NCBI GenBank assembly: GCA_012511975.1
Contig: JAAZEZ010000001.1
Location: 1 to 34,795 of the forward strand
Length of the DNA stretch: 34,795 nucleotides
Source: Bacteroidales bacterium
GTDB taxonomy: Bacteria > Bacteroidota > Bacteroidia > Bacteroidales > UBA932
Direction: 5' to 3'
Shown here: positions 7,262 through 15,900 of the stretch, one piece after another
How the letters are laid out: each line of letters starts with the position of its first letter
Position numbering within the stretch: the stretch's first letter is position 1
Made by a program: the position numbers and the translations under genes
The notes under the pieces: generated by a model
Database searches by the model: none
What the model was told of the DNA's origin: nothing
The model's input: only the letters and a program-made list of their open reading frames with translations

Positions 7262-8365
7262 ATGGGATTTAAATGCGGAATAGTGGGACTTCCAAATGTT
7301 GGAAAGTCAACTCTTTTCAACTGCATCAGCTCCTCAAGAGCACAGGCAGCCAATTTCCCTTTTTGCACGATAGAACCCAACATAGGTTTTACCACCGTTC
7401 CTGACGAGAGATTGACAGTCCTCGCAAATATATCAAAACCACCGCGAGTTGTGCCTGCCACGGTGGAAATAGTAGATATTGCCGGACTAGTAAAGGGAGC
7501 CAGCAAAGGCGAAGGCCTCGGCAATCAATTTCTGGCCAATATCCGCCAAACAGATGCGATTCTGCATGTACTCCGTTGTTTTGACGATCCCAATGTGGTT
7601 CATATGGACGGCACCGTCAATCCGGTAAGAGATAAGGAAATTGTAGATATAGAGCTTCAAATTAAGGATTTGGACACGATCAACAATCGCATTGCAAAGG
7701 TAGAGAAACAAGCTCAATCCGGTGGTGACAAACACGCAAAAAGGGTGCTGGACCTATTGCAAAGATACAAAGAGGTGCTTGAGATGGGGCGCAACGCCCG
7801 TGAGTTGGTGATTGAGAATGCTGAGGATGCAAAGATAGCAAAGGAATTCTACCTTCTTACCTGCAAACCAGTAATGTATGTCTGCAATGTGGACGAAGCT
7901 TCCGCTGCAACCGGCAACGCATATGTAGAGATGGTACGTGACGCTATCAAAGACGAAGATGCCGAAATACTGGTGATTGCTGCCAAAATTGAATCCGAAA
8001 TTGCCGAGCTTGACAGTTTTGAGGAGAGAGAGATGTTTCTACATGAGATTGGTCTTGAGACCTCCGGAGTAGTGCGTCTTATACAGTCGGCCTATTCACT
8101 ACTCAATTTGCACACTTTTTTCACAGTAGGAGGCCCTGAATTAAAGGCCTGGACCATCAAAAAGGGAGATAAGGCTCCCAAAGCCGCAGGAGTTATCCAT
8201 ACCGACTTTGAAAAAGGGTTCATTCGTGCCGAAGTGATCAAATATGACGACTATGTGACTCTTGGATCAGAGGCTGCCTGCCGCGCTGCCGGAAAAATTA
8301 ACAGTGAGGGCAAAGAGTATGTGGTGCAGGACGGCGACATAGTCCACTTCCTTTTCAATGTTTAA
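7262..8365 (+). CDS. ychF: YchF/OLA1-family ribosome-associated ATPase
   Basis: 367 aa, full length for YchF. The G1 loop GLPNVGKST is at residues 9-17, NFPFCTIEPN forms switch I, and DIAGLVKGASKGEGLGNQF (about 72-90) contains G3. The G4 position reads NVDE (about 206-209) rather than NKxD, the known reason why YchF/OLA1 proteins prefer ATP to GTP. The C-terminus (about 285-367, ending with VQDGDIVHFLFNV) is the TGS domain. It binds ribosomes and modulates stress responses in other bacteria. The stop overlaps an ATG (TAATG) at 8365, and the gene leads a unit with the SGNH lipoprotein and aspS. Confidence 0.96.
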   Translation: MGFKCGIVGLPNVGKSTLFNCISSSRAQAANFPFCTIEPNIGFTTVPDERLTVLANISKPPRVVPATVEIVDIAGLVKGASKGEGLGNQFLANIRQTDAILHVLRCFDDPNVVHMDGTVNPVRDKEIVDIELQIKDLDTINNRIAKVEKQAQSGGDKHAKRVLDLLQRYKEVLEMGRNARELVIENAEDAKIAKEFYLLTCKPVMYVCNVDEASAATGNAYVEMVRDAIKDEDAEILVIAAKIESEIAELDSFEEREMFLHEIGLETSGVVRLIQSAYSLLNLHTFFTVGGPELKAWTIKKGDKAPKAAGVIHTDFEKGFIRAEVIKYDDYVTLGSEAACRAAGKINSEGKEYVVQDGDIVHFLFNV

Positions 8366-8385
8366 TGATAGTAATTAATGATAAA

Positions 8386-9714
8386 ATGAGAAAAAATTTA
8401 TTCTTATTGACTCTTGCGACATTTGTCGCAGTGACATTTGCCACTTCCTGCAAAGAGGAAAGTGCTGTGGAGCCCTCATGGTACACCAATCAACCCTATT
8501 TCCTTGAGAAACACACATTGTACGCCGAATTGCCTGTGGACACATCCAATATCGTGTTGGTCGGTGACGACTTTATCGACAGAGGTATGTGGAGTGATTT
8601 CTTCGGATCGGACAAAGTTCTTGGCAGGGGTATTACATACGACGGTACCGAGCATCTTTGCTATAGAATCGGTGGTGTTGCCAAAGCTAAGCCTAAAAAA
8701 CTATTTCTGAGCGCAGGGGCGAGAGATATTATGCATGGAGATGACAACGCAGTGATCCTGGAACGCGTTGCTGAGATTTGCAATATCGTGAAGAAATCCT
8801 CCCCTGAAAGCGAAATTTATTATATCGGAGTCACTCCTCTCGGAGAAATGACAGTTGAACAAGTAGCGCAAACCGCTGAGCTCAACACCTCTTTGGCTCA
8901 ATCTGCCGAAAAGAATGGCTATACCTTTATCGATATGTCAAGCGTGCTTACCGATGAGAGTGGAGCTATCAATCCCGCTTACAGCTGGAATGGAATGTTA
9001 CTCAACGGAGCCGGTTATGAAGCTTATGCAAAAGCAATTGAGCCATTTGTAGGTTTGACTGCCCTCAACAAAGCGCAGGAAGGCGAAGTGAAAGCCGAAA
9101 GATTTGACCACTACAATCACCGTCTCTCCATATTCCGCTCACTGCCCAACAGTGAAGAATTTTCAGTAATAATGCTTGGCAACAGTCTAATTAACAATGC
9201 TCCATGGAATGAACTATTCCCTTTTATCAATATTCTCAACCGTGGTATCAGCGGAGATGTTGTTGAGGGTATTATCGATAGGATTGATGAGATTGCCGAT
9301 GAAAATGCCGGTAAAATCTTCCTGATGACCTCGACCAACGATCTTCTCAATGACCAGAAGCTTCCTGTTTCAGAACTTTGGGCTAAATATGAGTCACTTA
9401 TCATAAAACTCAAGGAAGCTATGCCTAAGGCCATCCTTTATGTACAGAGTACTCTCCCTCTTAATCCTAAGACAACCTTCTACGAAGGCAACAACGAAAG
9501 AATATTTGAACTAAATAAATTGCTCGATGCTGCAAAAGACAGATATGGATATATCTACCTTGACATCGCATCGCTTTTGAGCGACGCCAATGGAGATCTT
9601 GCCGATGAATACACTACGGATGGTATTCATCTAAGCGCCACCGGTTACTTTATATGGGCAAAAAAGCTCGCTGAAGGCCATAGAATGATTATTTTGGAAC
9701 CCGATTTTGAATAA
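8386..9714 (+). CDS. Lipoprotein with two tandem SGNH/GDSL hydrolase domains, first one degenerate
   Basis: 442 aa from the chosen ATG, which gives a clean lipoprotein signal (MRKNLFLLTLATFVAVTFATSC, Cys22). An in-frame ATG at 8365, overlapping the ychF stop, would add seven residues before the signal. Domain 2 (about 255-435) has the SGNH blocks: LGNSLI (Ser267), RGISGD (Gly287), TSTNDL (Asn318-Asp319) and TDGIHLSATGY (Asp412, His415). Domain 1 (about 52-225) follows the same layout, but block I reads GDDF (Asp62 in place of Ser), block III SAGARD, and block V WNGMLLNGAGY, so Ser, Asp and His are all replaced. Domain 2 could be an esterase or deacetylase for envelope or dietary glycans; domain 1 may bind or only scaffold. 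aspS follows after 6 nt. Confidence 0.85.
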   Translation: MRKNLFLLTLATFVAVTFATSCKEESAVEPSWYTNQPYFLEKHTLYAELPVDTSNIVLVGDDFIDRGMWSDFFGSDKVLGRGITYDGTEHLCYRIGGVAKAKPKKLFLSAGARDIMHGDDNAVILERVAEICNIVKKSSPESEIYYIGVTPLGEMTVEQVAQTAELNTSLAQSAEKNGYTFIDMSSVLTDESGAINPAYSWNGMLLNGAGYEAYAKAIEPFVGLTALNKAQEGEVKAERFDHYNHRLSIFRSLPNSEEFSVIMLGNSLINNAPWNELFPFINILNRGISGDVVEGIIDRIDEIADENAGKIFLMTSTNDLLNDQKLPVSELWAKYESLIIKLKEAMPKAILYVQSTLPLNPKTTFYEGNNERIFELNKLLDAAKDRYGYIYLDIASLLSDANGDLADEYTTDGIHLSATGYFIWAKKLAEGHRMIILEPDFE

Positions 9715-9720
9715 ACCTAT

Positions 9721-11484
9721 ATGTACAGAACACATACTTGCGGCGAACTGAGGCTTGAAAATGTCGGCCAGAGTGTAACTCTTGCGGGTTGGATTCAAAC
9801 AAACCGCAAAATGGGAGGTATGAGTTTCATAGACCTCAGGGACCGCTACGGTATTACACAGGTGGTGATTGATGAGTCATCATCAAGTGAACTTAATGAA
9901 AAGGTATCCGGTCTGGGACGCGAATATGTGATCCAGGTGACAGGAACTGTGGAGGAACGTCAAAGCAAAAATCCCCGCATTCCCACCGGAGAGATCGAAA
10001 TAAAACTCACTCATCTCAATGTCCTAAATAAGGCTGCAACACCTCCTTTTACCATCGAAGATGAGTCGGACGGAGGCGAAGAGATCAGGGCAAAATATCG
10101 TTATCTTGACCTTAGACGTAACCCACTGAAACGCGCTCTTACACTTCGTCACAAACTGGCTCACGAAACACGCAACTTCCTTGACAGCCTTAACTTCATC
10201 GAAGTAGAGACCCCTTTTCTGATCAAATCGACTCCGGAAGGAGCCCGTGACTTTGTGGTGCCCAGCCGTATGCACCCGGGTGAATTTTATGCGCTTCCCC
10301 AGAGTCCACAGCAATACAAACAGCTGCTTATGGTGGCAGGATATGACAGATATTTCCAGATTGTGCGCTGCTTCAGGGATGAAGATCTGCGTGCAGACCG
10401 TCAGCCTGAATTTACACAGATTGACTGTGAAATGTCCTTTGTGGAGCGTGAGGATGTGCTCAACACCTTCGAGGGTTTGATGAAACACCTCTTCAAGAAG
10501 GTGCTCGAAGTAGAGTTCAAAGAGCAATTTCCACGCATAAGCTATGCTGACGCCATGAGATACTACGGCTCCGACAAGCCCGATATCCGTTTCGGAATGA
10601 AGATTCAGGAGATTACCGATAAAGTAAAGGGACACAATTTCGTAGTCTTCGATTCAGCTCCCTATATCGGAGGAATAGTGGTGAAAGGTATCGCCTCTTA
10701 TACACGCAAGCAGATTGACGAGCTTACCGAATGGGTAAAGAGACCCCAGGTAGGAGCAAAGGGACTCATTTATATCAGAGTGACAGAAGAGGGTATCAAA
10801 TCCTCTATCGACAAGTTTTTCTCAGCAGAAGAACTGCAGGCCCTTACCGATGATATGGATGCAAATAAGGGTGATATGGTTCTTATTATGGCCGGAGAAC
10901 TTAAGAAAACTCAGGTGGCACTCGGCACTCTCCGCATCGAACTCGGCAACCGCCTTGGACTTCGCCGTACCGATCATTTCGCACCTTTGTGGGTATATGA
11001 TTTCCCCTTACTGGAGTGGGACGACGAGACGGAACGTTTCTATGCGATGCACCACCCCTTTACCTCCCCCAAACCCGAGGATTTGGAGAAATTTTATAGC
11101 AACCGTAAAGAGGACCTGGAAGAGGTTTCAGCTAATGCTTATGACTTTGTTCTCAACGGCACTGAACTCGGTGGTGGATCCATCCGTATCTTTGATTCCA
11201 ATGTTCAGAAGAGAATGTTCGAGGTGCTCGGAATGAACGAAGAGGAGTATCTCTACAAGTTTGGATTTATGATAGACGCATTCAAATACGGAGCTCCCCC
11301 TCACGGAGGTATCGCTTTCGGATTTGACCGTCTCTGCGCCCTTTTCGGAGGACAAGAGACAATCAGAGATTTTATCGCATTCCCAAAGAACAATACCGGC
11401 AGGGATGTGATGTGTGATGCTCCTTCAAAAATCGACGACACCCAGATGGCCGAACTCTTTCTCAAAAGCACAGTTAAGAATTAG
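9721..11484 (+). CDS. aspS: Aspartyl-tRNA synthetase
   Basis: 587 aa, the size of the bacterial-type enzyme. The N-terminal OB-fold anticodon-binding domain (about 1-105) starts with [11 protein letters not shown]. The class II core shows motif 1 around [20 protein letters not shown], motif 2 at [18 protein letters not shown] (about 218-235) and motif 3 at GIAFGFDRL near the C-terminus. An insertion domain (GAD type, about 290-410) confirms the bacterial form. It charges tRNA-Asp; whether it also charges tRNA-Asn cannot be judged here. Last gene of the ychF unit. The stop codon is immediately followed by heptanucleotide tract D. Confidence 0.98.
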   Translation: MYRTHTCGELRLENVGQSVTLAGWIQTNRKMGGMSFIDLRDRYGITQVVIDESSSSELNEKVSGLGREYVIQVTGTVEERQSKNPRIPTGEIEIKLTHLNVLNKAATPPFTIEDESDGGEEIRAKYRYLDLRRNPLKRALTLRHKLAHETRNFLDSLNFIEVETPFLIKSTPEGARDFVVPSRMHPGEFYALPQSPQQYKQLLMVAGYDRYFQIVRCFRDEDLRADRQPEFTQIDCEMSFVEREDVLNTFEGLMKHLFKKVLEVEFKEQFPRISYADAMRYYGSDKPDIRFGMKIQEITDKVKGHNFVVFDSAPYIGGIVVKGIASYTRKQIDELTEWVKRPQVGAKGLIYIRVTEEGIKSSIDKFFSAEELQALTDDMDANKGDMVLIMAGELKKTQVALGTLRIELGNRLGLRRTDHFAPLWVYDFPLLEWDDETERFYAMHHPFTSPKPEDLEKFYSNRKEDLEEVSANAYDFVLNGTELGGGSIRIFDSNVQKRMFEVLGMNEEEYLYKFGFMIDAFKYGAPPHGGIAFGFDRLCALFGGQETIRDFIAFPKNNTGRDVMCDAPSKIDDTQMAELFLKSTVKN

Positions 11485-11532
11485 TTCTGAGTTTTGAGTT
11501 TCGGGTTCCGAGTATTTAGTGAGTAGTTGGGG
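11484..11532. repeat. Heptanucleotide repeat tract D (7 units)
   Basis: Seven 7-nt units starting on the last base of the aspS stop: gttctga, gttttga, gtttcgg, gttccga, gtattta, gtgagta, gttgggg. More degenerate than tracts A, C and E but in strict register, with G-T at the start of every unit. G-rich on the aspS sense strand. The remainder of the gap to 11575 shows nothing I can name. Confidence 0.65.
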
Positions 11533-11575
11533 ATAAAATAAGTTTGGAGTAAGTGCAGGATGGAAGTCCTTATTA

Positions 11576-12109
11576 CTATTCTTCCTTTTCGCAATATAAG
11601 ATTACACGTTCTTCAATAAAGTTGAGGAAATCGTTGTATTGCTCATTGGTAATCATATCCGGAAAGCTCATAATAAGCAGTTCCTGCGGTTCAGCATCCA
11701 ACCGGTAAGCGAGGCTAAACCGATAGGGAGTAAGAGTATATCCTGCATGTTCGTAAAAATGCAAACGGCGTATAGATTGTTCGTTAGTTAGCGGATCAAT
11801 TTCCAGGATAACCTTATGTTCCGTATCGCGAAGGTGCTGCAACATCTGAGAGCCGTAACCATGATCGCGCAACTCGGGCGAAATGGCTAAATAATCTAAG
11901 TAGCGATATGTGCCCCACTCCCAATAAAATAGCAGGCCAATCAATCGATTTTCTTCCCATGCCGAAATCGGGAAGAAATATGGATCTTGACATGCACGCA
12001 AATGGTCTTTCTTTTTTCGCAGTTCTTCGATAGGAAAACTACTCTCATACAGCTCCCAAACCTTATTCCATCGTTCTGTGTTTTCAATATCAACACGTAA
12101 GTATTCCAT
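11576..12109 (-). CDS. GNAT-family N-acetyltransferase
   Basis: 177 aa from the ATG at 12109. A TTG 24 nt further upstream gives a longer reading but would lie inside the promoter-like element. The acetyl-CoA pyrophosphate loop is RDHGYGSQML (about residues 81-90), preceded by the beta-4 strand YLDYLAISPEL. FYEHAGY (about 123-130) is the usual GNAT motif B segment. The enzyme would acetylate a small molecule or protein amine; the substrate is unknown. It is a single gene, convergent with aspS and divergent from mrp. Confidence 0.85.
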   Translation of the reverse strand: MEYLRVDIENTERWNKVWELYESSFPIEELRKKKDHLRACQDPYFFPISAWEENRLIGLLFYWEWGTYRYLDYLAISPELRDHGYGSQMLQHLRDTEHKVILEIDPLTNEQSIRRLHFYEHAGYTLTPYRFSLAYRLDAEPQELLIMSFPDMITNEQYNDFLNFIEERVILYCEKEE

Positions 12110-12130
12110 GAGTAAATTAAAATTTGAGCA

Positions 12131-12138
12131 CAAATATA
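12131..12138 (-). promoter_or_regulatory. Probable -7 promoter element of the GNAT gene
   Basis: On the minus strand TATATTTG matches TAnnTTTG, 21 nt before the ATG at 12109. No good -33 element was found at 19-21 nt. Confidence 0.4.
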
Positions 12139-12209
12139 CGCAACAATTTGGTTGGGTATCACTAATTACACAACCTATCTAATCAATATTTTTAAGTAAA
12201 TTTTTCTAC

Positions 12210-12239
12210 TTGTTGTTCCTCTTTTCTTTATTAACTTTG
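12210..12239 (+). promoter_or_regulatory. Promoter of mrp (TTG-N19-TAACTTTG)
   Basis: TTG at 12210-12212, a 19-nt spacer, and TAACTTTG at 12232-12239 fit the Bacteroidota primary sigma promoter. Transcription would begin near 12246, placing the heptanucleotide tract E entirely within the mrp 5' leader of about 100 nt. Confidence 0.65.
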
Positions 12240-12267
12240 CACAATTATTACAATAACCAAAAGCCAA

Positions 12268-12344
12268 ACCCCATACTCAAAACTACCACCCCAGAACCCC
12301 GTAACTCATAACTCGCAACCCGTAACCCGCAACCCGCAACTCGC
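12268..12344. repeat. Heptanucleotide repeat tract E (11 units) abutting the mrp start
   Basis: Eleven units in unbroken 7-nt register, from accccat (12268) through aactcgc (12303-12309 variant aactcat), aacccgt and aacccgc, to aactcgc (12338-12344). The next bases, aac-ATG, begin the mrp coding sequence at 12348. The units nearest the gene are the most regular and the distal ones more degenerate. No Shine-Dalgarno is left in front of the ATG. Confidence 0.85.
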
Positions 12345-12347
12345 AAC

Positions 12348-13256
12348 ATGAACAATCCATATAATATCAAGGGTCCTTACAATCCTAATCCCCCTAAAAA
12401 AAAGGAAGAAAAAAAGAAAAGAACCATTCTCGACCTGGACGAGAAGCAACTTACTAATGTAGATAAAATTATCGCCATAGCCTCCGGCAAAGGCGGCGTT
12501 GGTAAATCCACCGTCGCAGTCAATCTGGCCATCACCCTTGCCCGCATGGGTTACAAGGTGGGCCTTGCCGATGCCGATGTTTACGGCCCTTCAGTGCCCA
12601 AAATGACCGGTACCGAAGGACAAATGCCCGGAGTCGAAATTTATGATGCCCAAGGCAACCTTGTCGAAGATTATGGCCAGTATGTTGAAGACTGCACCGA
12701 GATTATCCTCCCGATAGAAAAATTCGGCGTAAAATGGATGTCTATAGGATATTTCGCAAAACCCGAACAAGCACTGATTTGGCGCGGCCCGATGGCTTGC
12801 AACGCCTTAAAACAGATGATTCTTCAGGTAAAATGGGGTGAACTGGACTTTCTGTTGGTAGACCTTCCTCCGGGAACCGGAGATATTCACATATCGCTTG
12901 TACATGACATACCGTTGGATGGAGCAATCATCGTCAGCACTCCTCAGGCCGTCGCCCTTTCAGACGTAGAAAAAGGTGTCAACCTTTTCAGAAATGAAAA
13001 CATCAACAAACATATCTACGGCATTATCGAGAATATGTCCTGGTTTACTCCCGCAGAACTGCCGCAGAACAGATATTACATCTTTGGAAAAGATGGCTGC
13101 AAGGCCATGGCGGAAAAATATAACCTGCCCCTATTGGGACAGGTTCCATTAGTGCAGGGCATCCGTGAAGGAGGCGACGAAGGCAATCCCGCCGCACTCC
13201 TGGACGGACCTCTTTTTGACGCTATGAAAGCAGCCGCTTTACAATTGTTGAAATAA
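12348..13256 (+). CDS. mrp: Mrp/NBP35-family iron-sulfur carrier ATPase, short form
   Basis: 302 aa. The deviant Walker A IASGKGGVGKST is at about residues 45-55; DADVYGPSVPKM and LLVDLPPGTGD give switch I and Walker B. It is expected to bind and pass on iron-sulfur clusters. Most Bacteroidota Mrp proteins carry an N-terminal MIP18/DUF59 domain of about 90 residues; this one has instead a short tail rich in Asn, Pro and Lys (NPYNIKGPYNPNPPKKKEEK). The cluster-binding CxxC after ENMSWF is replaced by TPAELPQNRYYIFGKDG, a known variant in this phylum as far as I recall. The ATG directly follows heptanucleotide tract E. The last 35 nt overlap the end of the convergent yqeY gene. Confidence 0.9.
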   Translation: MNNPYNIKGPYNPNPPKKKEEKKKRTILDLDEKQLTNVDKIIAIASGKGGVGKSTVAVNLAITLARMGYKVGLADADVYGPSVPKMTGTEGQMPGVEIYDAQGNLVEDYGQYVEDCTEIILPIEKFGVKWMSIGYFAKPEQALIWRGPMACNALKQMILQVKWGELDFLLVDLPPGTGDIHISLVHDIPLDGAIIVSTPQAVALSDVEKGVNLFRNENINKHIYGIIENMSWFTPAELPQNRYYIFGKDGCKAMAEKYNLPLLGQVPLVQGIREGGDEGNPAALLDGPLFDAMKAAALQLLK

Positions 13257-13671
13257 GACGGCCATCTGCCTGCCCTGCAAGGGCTTTTGTGGCCACTCCC
13301 ATGACTTTGCCCATGTCGGCCGGCGATGTTGCCCCGACCTGGGCAATTATCTTTTTGAGAGCCTCTTCAACCTCTTCTTCACTCAGTTGTGCGGGGAGGT
13401 ATTTCTCCATTATGGCAGCTTCGGCCAGTTCCGCTTCGGCAAGTTCGGGACGTGACTGCTCAGTGTAAATGGCCGCACTCTCTTTGCGCTGCTTTACAAG
13501 TTTCTGTATGATTTTGATGATGTCAGCATCAGTCAGTTTATCTGATGCTCCTGCTGCTGTTTTTGCCAGCATAATGGCTGCCTTAATCCCCCTGATCGAG
13601 GCCAGGGCAGTCGCATCCTTGGCAAACATTGCAGCTTTAAGATCTTCCTGGATCTGCTTTTCCAAAGCCAT
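13222..13671 (-). CDS. GatB/YqeY domain-containing protein
   Basis: 149 aa, the usual size of stand-alone YqeY proteins. Typical features are the N-terminal LEKQIQEDLKAAMFAKDATALASIRGIKAAI, the helix DIIKIIQKLVKQRKESAAIYTEQSR, and the C-terminal MGKVMGVATKALAGQADGRLISTIVKRLL, which matches the tRNA-binding tail domain of GatB. It may act in tRNA-linked amidation or as a tRNA-binding accessory, but this is not proven for the family. It lies 26 nt downstream of the S46 peptidase gene on the same strand and is probably cotranscribed. Its 3' end overlaps that of mrp by 35 nt. Confidence 0.9.
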   Translation of the reverse strand: MALEKQIQEDLKAAMFAKDATALASIRGIKAAIMLAKTAAGASDKLTDADIIKIIQKLVKQRKESAAIYTEQSRPELAEAELAEAAIMEKYLPAQLSEEEVEEALKKIIAQVGATSPADMGKVMGVATKALAGQADGRLISTIVKRLLS

Positions 13672-13697
13672 TTTATTCTGTTTTTATAGGTTCTTAA

Positions 13698-15839
13698 TTA
13701 TTCTACTATATCCATCTCATCGAGGAGATATCCTGCTCCGCCAAATTTATCCATAATAAAGAGAACGTAGCGAATATCGACATTGATACAGCGCTGTAGT
13801 TCGGGTTCAAAGATAATGTCACCCGACATTGCCTCCCAGTTGCCATCAAAGGCCAGTCCGAGAAGCTCTCCATTGGCATTGAGTACGGGGCTGCCGGAAT
13901 TGCCGCCGGTGATATCACTGTTGGTAATAAAGCAGGCAGGCATTTCGCCGTTAGGCATGGCATATCTGCCGTAATCCTTGGCTCTATGGAGCTCTTTGAG
14001 TTTTTCAGGCACGATAAATTCCCAATTATCGGGGTCTTCCTTCTGCATCACACCCTCAAGGGTTGTATAGTAGTTGTAGACTACGGCATCCTTGGGAGAA
14101 TAGGGAAGCACTCTGCCATAAGTGAGTCGCATTGTGGAGTTGGCATCAGGATATATGGCCTCGCCCTCACGCATCTCAAGAGTGCCGGCGATATATGCCT
14201 TTTTGCCTTCGTCAAATATCTTTTGAGTAGAGGCAATTTTTACTCTGAGAGGTGGAGTTACCATGCTAAGTGATTTTGCCAACTCTACTGCAGGATCATC
14301 TTTTACAGGAGTCTCGGTAGCAATGGCTTCGAGGACTTTTTTCTCGGATGCAAAAATGGAATTGTCAAAGATATAATCGACATAAGCATCAATATCCCCA
14401 GCAAATTTACTCTCAATATCTTTGTAGAATGAAGGGAGATGTTCCTCCGAGAGGCGTTCTTTTGCAATATTGATCATCGCCTTTGAAATCTTCCTGTCTG
14501 TAAGCAGGGAGTAGTCCTTGTAGAAAGCGGCGATGCGACGATCAAGCATATTGCTATACTGCTCTTTTTCCTGATCGGTTGCAAAGGGAGTGGTGAAAAA
14601 GCTATTGACCATAGAGGCAATGGACATTATCTCAATACGGCCCACGCTTTCGGCGAGGGTAGTATAGATAGTCAAAGCCTCTGCCCTATCTTTTACGGCA
14701 TAATTGATCTTGTCGAGGGCATCACCATATTTTTTGATACGGGATTTCTTTTTACCCACCCAATCCTTAAACTCAGCCTCTTCCTTAGCACGGCGTGACT
14801 CCACATCGAGTTTTGCAAAGGTTTCATTCATGCCCATCCATTTTTTCCAACCGTTAGAGGACCCACTGTATTTGCTTGCATACTGAAGTTTCACTTTGGG
14901 ATCGGCCAGCATATCCTCCATCATCAATTCCTGACGTTTACCTCTGATGTAAATGCTGATTGCATTGGAAATATCACGCTGCTCCACCAACTCCGACTGA
15001 GTCATGAAACGATTTGTGCGGCCCGGATAACCGATAATCATCGTAAAATCATTGGGCTGAATGCCTTTGAGAGAAATTTTAAGATGTTGTTTCGGTTTGT
15101 AGGGCACATTGTCGGGAGAGTAGGGAGCAGGATTGTTGTCCTTGTCCGCATATACCCTGAACATAGAGAAGTCGCAGGTGTGACGGGGCCACATCCAGTT
15201 GTCGGTATCAGCTCCGAATTTACCTATTGATGAAGGGGGAGCACCTACGAAACGTATATCATTATAGACTTTTGAGACAACAAGATAGTAGGCATTTCCA
15301 CCATACATAGAATAGACCCTGGCGCGGAGATATTTATTGTCGCCGACAGCCTTACCTGTAAGCTTGGCTTCGAGCTGTTTCATTGCCTCAGTACTGTCTT
15401 TGGCGGTTTTTGCCCTTTTAAGTGCTTTCTCGACATCCTTTGTCACATCGGTCATGCTCTCTAGAAATGTTACTGTCAGACCCTCTGCAGGCAATTCCTG
15501 TGAGCGGTCCATCGCCCAGTAGCCATCGGCGAGATAATCATGCTCTACAGAGCTCAGACGCTGTATGGAACCGTAGCCACAGTGGTGATTGGTCACTAAG
15601 AGACCCTCTGAAGAGATAATTTCGGCTGTACAACCACCACCGAAATGCACAATTGCATCCTTGATGGAGGAATTGTTGATGCTGTAGATCTCTTCTGCCG
15701 AAAGTTTGAGGCCCATCTGTTGCATTGTTTCGATATTCATCTTTTTCAGCAACGGCAGAAGCCACATTCCTTCGTCGGCGCGCATCGGTGCAATAGCAAA
15801 AACCAGTGCGAGAAGGGATACGATTGTAATTTTCTTCAT
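13698..15839 (-). CDS. S46-family dipeptidyl-peptidase, DPP7-like
   Basis: 713 aa from the ATG at 15839, which starts a clear signal peptide (MKKITIVSLLALVFAIAPMRA). An in-frame upstream ATG at 15857 would add six residues. The catalytic triad is visible: His86 in VTNHHCGYG, Asp223 in PRHTCDFSMFR, and Ser648 in TGGNSGSP. DNWMWPRH (about 213-220) supplies residues that hold the substrate amino end. After the serine the sequence reads AFDGNWEAMSGD: Gly at the position where DPP11 enzymes have Arg, so preference for hydrophobic rather than acidic P1 residues (DPP7 type) is expected. It would release dipeptides in the periplasm for amino-acid nutrition. The promoter-like site lies in the short gap to the divergent glycerate kinase gene. 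Confidence 0.93.
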   Translation of the reverse strand: MKKITIVSLLALVFAIAPMRADEGMWLLPLLKKMNIETMQQMGLKLSAEEIYSINNSSIKDAIVHFGGGCTAEIISSEGLLVTNHHCGYGSIQRLSSVEHDYLADGYWAMDRSQELPAEGLTVTFLESMTDVTKDVEKALKRAKTAKDSTEAMKQLEAKLTGKAVGDNKYLRARVYSMYGGNAYYLVVSKVYNDIRFVGAPPSSIGKFGADTDNWMWPRHTCDFSMFRVYADKDNNPAPYSPDNVPYKPKQHLKISLKGIQPNDFTMIIGYPGRTNRFMTQSELVEQRDISNAISIYIRGKRQELMMEDMLADPKVKLQYASKYSGSSNGWKKWMGMNETFAKLDVESRRAKEEAEFKDWVGKKKSRIKKYGDALDKINYAVKDRAEALTIYTTLAESVGRIEIMSIASMVNSFFTTPFATDQEKEQYSNMLDRRIAAFYKDYSLLTDRKISKAMINIAKERLSEEHLPSFYKDIESKFAGDIDAYVDYIFDNSIFASEKKVLEAIATETPVKDDPAVELAKSLSMVTPPLRVKIASTQKIFDEGKKAYIAGTLEMREGEAIYPDANSTMRLTYGRVLPYSPKDAVVYNYYTTLEGVMQKEDPDNWEFIVPEKLKELHRAKDYGRYAMPNGEMPACFITNSDITGGNSGSPVLNANGELLGLAFDGNWEAMSGDIIFEPELQRCINVDIRYVLFIMDKFGGAGYLLDEMDIVE

Positions 15840-15849
15840 ATTTAAAAAA

Positions 15850-15881
15850 TTTGTCAAAAAAATGGTTTATTTTTAAGTTTT
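15850..15881 (+). promoter_or_regulatory. Possible promoter of the glycerate kinase-RNase HII gene
   Basis: TTTG at 15850-15853, a 20-nt spacer, and TAAGTTTT at 15874-15881 (one mismatch to TAnnTTTG), 19 nt before the ATG at 15901. Confidence 0.45.
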
Positions 15882-15887
15882 ATCTTA

Positions 15888-15895
15888 CAAATGTA
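15888..15895 (-). promoter_or_regulatory. Probable -7 element of the S46 peptidase gene
   Basis: On the minus strand TACATTTG matches TAnnTTTG, 48 nt before the ATG at 15839. It lies inside the 61-nt divergent gap, close to the start of the opposite gene. No -33 TTTG at the usual spacing. Confidence 0.4.
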
Positions 15896-15900
15896 CAGAA

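Noticed and set aside
12268-12344. Possible CRISPR array
   Set aside because: The unit is only 7 bp with no spacers and no cas genes nearby.
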